Part shown: piece after piece, positions 12,516 to 15,283 of the stretch
How the letters are laid out: the number at the start of each line of letters is the position of its first letter
Position numbering within the stretch: position 1 is the stretch's first letter
Source: Lentimicrobiaceae bacterium
GTDB lineage: Bacteria > Bacteroidota > Bacteroidia > Bacteroidales > WCHB1-69
Reading direction: 5' to 3'
Assembly (NCBI GenBank): GCA_009787675.1
Contig: WQSU01000025.1
Location: 1-15,283, forward strand
Length of the DNA stretch: 15,283 bases
Translations under genes and position numbers: made by a program
The notes under the pieces: model-generated
Database searches by the model: none
Seen by the model: only the letters and a program-made list of their open reading frames with translations
What the model was told of the DNA's origin: nothing

Positions 12516-15283
12516 ATGAATAATATTTATAAAATTCTTATAGTTAGTTTCTTATTCTTCTTTTTTGTAAATACTCCCAAGTTATTTTCACAGGTTACCT
12601 GTACGGCAAGCGCTCCTCCGCAGGTTTCGATTGGTCAGGCTTTCACTTTTACTTATGCACTCAACCAGCGCCCACAACAGATCGCTTCCTACCAATTCCC
12701 TGGATTTGATATTTTGAGTGGTCCAAACTCAAGTCAATCCAGTTCTATTACTATGATAAATGGGCAAACTACACAAAGCAACACTTTTTCATTTTCTTTT
12801 ACTTTGAGAGCACAAAAAGAGGGAAGCTACACAATTCCTGCAGCCACATTTGTGGTGGATGGAAATCAAGTGAAATCCAACGGTGTGCAAATCAAAGTTG
12901 TGGCATCGCAACAAGCGGGCACGCCCCAGACGCAGCAAGCGCAAGGAGGAAGTAGTCAGCAGCAAGCGCAAGCCTTCGACAAAAACGAGGTGTTTGTTCG
13001 TTCATCTGCCTCTAAAATGAATCCATACCAGGGAGAACAAGTAATTATTACTCATAAGTTATATGTAGGGCAAGGCGTGAACGGCGGCTACCGCGTAAAC
13101 AGTGCTACCATGCCTACTCAAAGCGGTTTATGGTCGTACTCGCTGGGTGAACAGAATGAACAAAATATTGTAAAACAAGAAGTTCTAAATGGGAAAAAGT
13201 ATGCCGTTCATGAAATCAAAAGAACGGCGGTTTTTCCGCAAAAAACAGGTGAGGTTACGGTTACTCCAATGGAACTTGACTTTACCGCCAATGTCATCTC
13301 TCAGCAAAGTTCGGGAGATCCTTTTTTTGATAGATTTTTCGGGGGCAGGCAAAATGCTCAAAATTACAATCTTGATATTAAATCAAACTCTGTTCAACTC
13401 AATGTGAAGCCTTTACCGCAAAACAACAAACCGGAAAACTTCAGTGGTCTTGTAGGAAATTTTACCTTGACTTCCTCTTTAAGCAGAACACAACTTAAAG
13501 CAAATGACGCCACGAACTTTACGGTAACCATAAGCGGCACAGGGAATATCCAACATATTGATCCGCTTGACATTATATTTCCAACTGATTTTGATGTAAC
13601 CGAACCGAGAGTAACCGATAATATTAACACAAAAGGATATACGGTTACAGGCTCACGCATATTCGAATATGTGATCATTCCCCGCAATGAGGGAACTTTT
13701 ACGATTCCTAAAGCCTCTTTCTCGTTTTTTGATTCACAAAGTAATACCTACAAAGTTCTGTCCACACAAGAGTTTACATTGCAAATTGAAAAAGGTTCGG
13801 GGCAGGTAGCCGTATCTACCACTTCATTACAAAAGGAGATCAAAGTTTTGGGCAGCGACATTCGTTTTATCCGAACCTCTAATTTCAATCTCAAACCTGT
13901 TGGAGTTGTGTTCTTTGGTTCTCTTCAATATTATGCAGCGTTATTGTTGCCTATGCTACTTTTATTGCTTTTTATTCTTATTTGGCGAAAACAGATCGAA
14001 ACAAGGAGCAATGTGGCGTTAATGCGCCATAAAAAGGCGAACAAGGTGGCGCGCAAAAATCTAAAAACCGCAAAAAAACTTTTAGAAGAAGGAAATAAAG
14101 AGCCGTTTTACATGGAGATTTCCCGTGCACTTTGGGGCTATTTGAGCAGCAAATACCACATCCCCATGTCTCAACTTTCTATGGATAACGTGGCGTCGAA
14201 ACTCACACAATTGGGCGTTGCGCCGCTAACAACCGACAATTTTGTAGCGACTTTACAACAATGTGAGTTTGCAAGATTTGCTCCCGGAGACAGTTCAGAA
14301 ATTATGCAAGACATGTATCAAAAGGCAACGGAATTTATCCTTCAAAATGAATCGCAACAACACAAGGGAGAAGGAAAAAAGCAGAAAGGTACAACTTTAG
14401 TTATCATTCTATTAATTCTTAATTCTCAATTCTTAATTCCTAATTCCTTTGCACAGCCGCCAACGGAGCTTCCCCCCACTAATGCCGTTTATGAGGAGGG
14501 GATTCACAGTATTAAAATTACGCCTCAAGGTGTTAACTTTGGGCAGCCTGTCATTCAACTACTATCAGGTGAGAGGTTAGTGTTAACTTTTGATGATTTG
14601 TTGCAAAAAGACCGGTTTTTAAAATATACACTCTTTCACTGTTCGCACGACTGGCAATACTCGCCACTGAATCAAATTGAGTATTTAGATGGTTTTTTGG
14701 AAGATTTAATAAACGATTATTCTTTCTCATTCAACACGATAGTGCCTTATACTAAATATAAGTTGGTCTTTCCAACGCAAGAAATGCGTATTACCAAATC
14801 GGGCAACTATTTACTGGTCGTTTATGATGACGTTATTGATAATCCTGTGTTAACGAGAAGGTTGATGGTACTCGACCGGCAACAGGTAAACATCGATGGA
14901 AAAGTTACCTGGGCACAAGATGTGCAATACCGCTTCACCAAACAACAAGTTGATTTTACCGCTTATACGGGTGCATATTCCATTCGGAATCCCAGTTTGT
15001 ATTTGCATGCTACCATTTTACAAAACGGTCGCTGGGACAATGCCATTGAGGGCTTAACTTTCAGAACGGCAAAACAGGGTGAGTACGGTTTTAATTTCGA
15101 CAATTTGAACAAGAATGTTTTTAATGGCGTAAATGAATTTAGAACATTTGATATTAGAACGTTGCGCACAACAGGCGACAGGATTACTTCCATTAATTTC
15201 ACCAACAGAATTAACCAAGCCTACGTAATGGAGGACTTGGCTCGTCCCTGGGGCGCTCACATTACAAACACAACATTGAGAGG
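12516..15283 (+). CDS. BatD-Plug fusion frame: BatD followed in frame by T9SS Plug (DUF5103); 3' end outside window
   Basis: One frame is open from ATG 12516 to the window end with no stop (over 920 codons). Residues 1-26 are a signal peptide ending LFSQ. Residues ~27-460 are the periplasmic beta-rich part of BatD, with SSASKMNPYQGEQV and the family motif DPFFDRFFGG, ending in GSDIRFIRTS. A TM helix lies at about residues 472-490 (YYAALLLPMLLLLLFILI), then a basic cytosolic tail to ~620 as in BatD. At residues 626-646 a second hydrophobic segment ends in SFA-Q. From residue 647 the sequence is the N-terminal domain of DUF5103/Plug: SHDWQYSPLNQIEYLDGF, YTKYKLVFP and SGNYLLVVYDD are typical. 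BatD is part of the Bat 'aerotolerance' set; Plug closes the SprA translocon. A fusion of the two is not an arrangement I know, and an indel error is the main alternative. Confidence 0.85.
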   Translation, partial: MNNIYKILIVSFLFFFFVNTPKLFSQVTCTASAPPQVSIGQAFTFTYALNQRPQQIASYQFPGFDILSGPNSSQSSSITMINGQTTQSNTFSFSFTLRAQKEGSYTIPAATFVVDGNQVKSNGVQIKVVASQQAGTPQTQQAQGGSSQQQAQAFDKNEVFVRSSASKMNPYQGEQVIITHKLYVGQGVNGGYRVNSATMPTQSGLWSYSLGEQNEQNIVKQEVLNGKKYAVHEIKRTAVFPQKTGEVTVTPMELDFTANVISQQSSGDPFFDRFFGGRQNAQNYNLDIKSNSVQLNVKPLPQNNKPENFSGLVGNFTLTSSLSRTQLKANDATNFTVTISGTGNIQHIDPLDIIFPTDFDVTEPRVTDNINTKGYTVTGSRIFEYVIIPRNEGTFTIPKASFSFFDSQSNTYKVLSTQEFTLQIEKGSGQVAVSTTSLQKEIKVLGSDIRFIRTSNFNLKPVGVVFFGSLQYYAALLLPMLLLLLFILIWRKQIETRSNVALMRHKKANKVARKNLKTAKKLLEEGNKEPFYMEISRALWGYLSSKYHIPMSQLSMDNVASKLTQLGVAPLTTDNFVATLQQCEFARFAPGDSSEIMQDMYQKATEFILQNESQQHKGEGKKQKGTTLVIILLILNSQFLIPNSFAQPPTELPPTNAVYEEGIHSIKITPQGVNFGQPVIQLLSGERLVLTFDDLLQKDRFLKYTLFHCSHDWQYSPLNQIEYLDGFLEDLINDYSFSFNTIVPYTKYKLVFPTQEMRITKSGNYLLVVYDDVIDNPVLTRRLMVLDRQQVNIDGKVTWAQDVQYRFTKQQVDFTAYTGAYSIRNPSLYLHATILQNGRWDNAIEGLTFRTAKQGEYGFNFDNLNKNVFNGVNEFRTFDIRTLRTTGDRITSINFTNRINQAYVMEDLARPWGAHITNTTLR
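14347..14349 (+). other. Out-of-frame ATG that could start Plug if one base were added
   Basis: This ATG is in the +1 frame relative to BatD and reads only 17 codons to TAG 14398-14400. If the A6 tract at 14375-14380 carried one more A, the same ATG would read through into the hydrophobic segment and Plug, giving a conventional signal peptide. BatD would then end at TAA 14420-14422. It marks the most ordinary alternative gene structure. Confidence 0.35.
14375..14381 (+). other. A AAA AAG slippery heptamer at the BatD-Plug junction
   Basis: In the BatD frame the codons are GGA AAA AAG, so the heptamer A AAA AAG is in the phase used by the dnaX -1 frameshift site. AGGGAG lies 4 bp upstream (14365-14370), resembling the stimulating Shine-Dalgarno-like sequence of dnaX but closer than there. 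No stable stem-loop follows. A -1 shift would end BatD at TAA 14420-14422. Bacteroidetes ribosomes use Shine-Dalgarno pairing little, so function is uncertain. Confidence 0.35.
14376..14456 (+). other. Internal signal-peptide-like segment joining BatD and Plug
   Basis: The in-frame codons give KKQKG, then about 20 hydrophobic residues (TTLVIILLILNSQFLIPNS), then FAQPP. Positive charges before the core and small residues at -3 and -1 (S-F-A, cut before Gln647) fit a signal peptidase I site. In BatD the tail before it is cytosolic, so the segment is oriented to carry Plug across the inner membrane. No ATG, GTG or TTG start codon lies in frame within the segment; the nearest in-frame ATG is at 14316. 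Confidence 0.6.
14412..14446 (+). repeat. Five tandem copies of a 7-bp unit within the coding frame
   Basis: Units 1 (14412-14418), 2 (14419-14425) and 4 (14433-14439) are TTAATTC, unit 3 (14426-14432) is TCAATTC and unit 5 (14440-14446) is CTAATTC. The period is exactly 7, so gain or loss of one or two units shifts the reading frame. The repeat encodes most of the hydrophobic core of the internal signal segment. No other copy array was seen in the window. Confidence 0.85.

Noticed and set aside
13189..13407. 72-codon plus-strand frame within BatD
   Set aside because: It is in a different phase inside a continuous, family-matching BatD frame, so it is a shadow.
14963..15260. Two overlapping minus-strand frames near the right end
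   Set aside because: Both lie antisense to the Plug domain, whose sequence matches a known family; they show no start context or domain.

Overview
The window reads as a chromosomal segment of a free-standing Bacteroidota (Bacteroidetes) bacterium that carries a type IX secretion system (T9SS). The evidence is the AT-rich sequence, the lack of Shine-Dalgarno sites before most genes, several sites matching the Bacteroidetes -7 promoter element TAnnTTTG, and family-typical genes (PorZ, the DUF5103 Plug protein, BatD, the rbfA plus Lol-type permease pair). No phage, insertion sequence, plasmid or CRISPR signal was seen.

Layout. 1-738 (+) is the C-terminal end of an SbcC-like DNA repair ATPase. 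It converges on a monofunctional aspartate kinase (745-1995, -). Behind the kinase lie RadC (2073-2789, -) and a DUF58 protein (2789-3715, -), which overlap by one base as TAATG. Two exported proteins of unknown function follow (3762-5411 and 5477-5995, -). The larger ends in a CxxC-containing, possibly thioredoxin-like region. A strong intrinsic terminator sits between the two. A ~490-bp intergenic stretch (5996-6489) holds a good minus-strand promoter, a long leader with a 12-bp direct repeat, and an 8-bp inverted repeat. A plus-strand operon then runs rbfA, Lol/FtsX-type permease, porZ (6490-10419). Convergent to it are ruvA (10521-11111, -), an ABC-2 permease (11156-12271, -) and tRNA-Gly(CCC) (12292-12364, -).

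The most unusual part is 12516-15283 (+). One uninterrupted reading frame of more than 920 codons encodes a complete BatD protein and then the N-terminal domain of the T9SS Plug protein (DUF5103), with no stop codon between them. The junction contains a KKQK-flanked hydrophobic stretch ending in SFA-Q, which looks like an internal signal peptide. This stretch is encoded by five tandem copies of a 7-bp unit (consensus TTAATTC). In the third copy a single base (C instead of T) makes codon 14427-14429 CAA instead of the stop TAA. Just upstream is an A6 tract in the form A AAA AAG. The junction could therefore be a true polyprotein, a repeat-based on/off switch, a frameshift site, or a one-base indel in the assembly. 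Each option makes a distinct, testable prediction.

How the genes fit together. PorZ (cell-surface attachment complex) and Plug (closes the SprA translocon) both belong to the T9SS. BatD and the DUF58 protein belong to the 'aerotolerance' (Bat) set, which is normally one cluster but is split here. RadC, SbcC and RuvA are DNA maintenance proteins, and RbfA and aspartate kinase are housekeeping.
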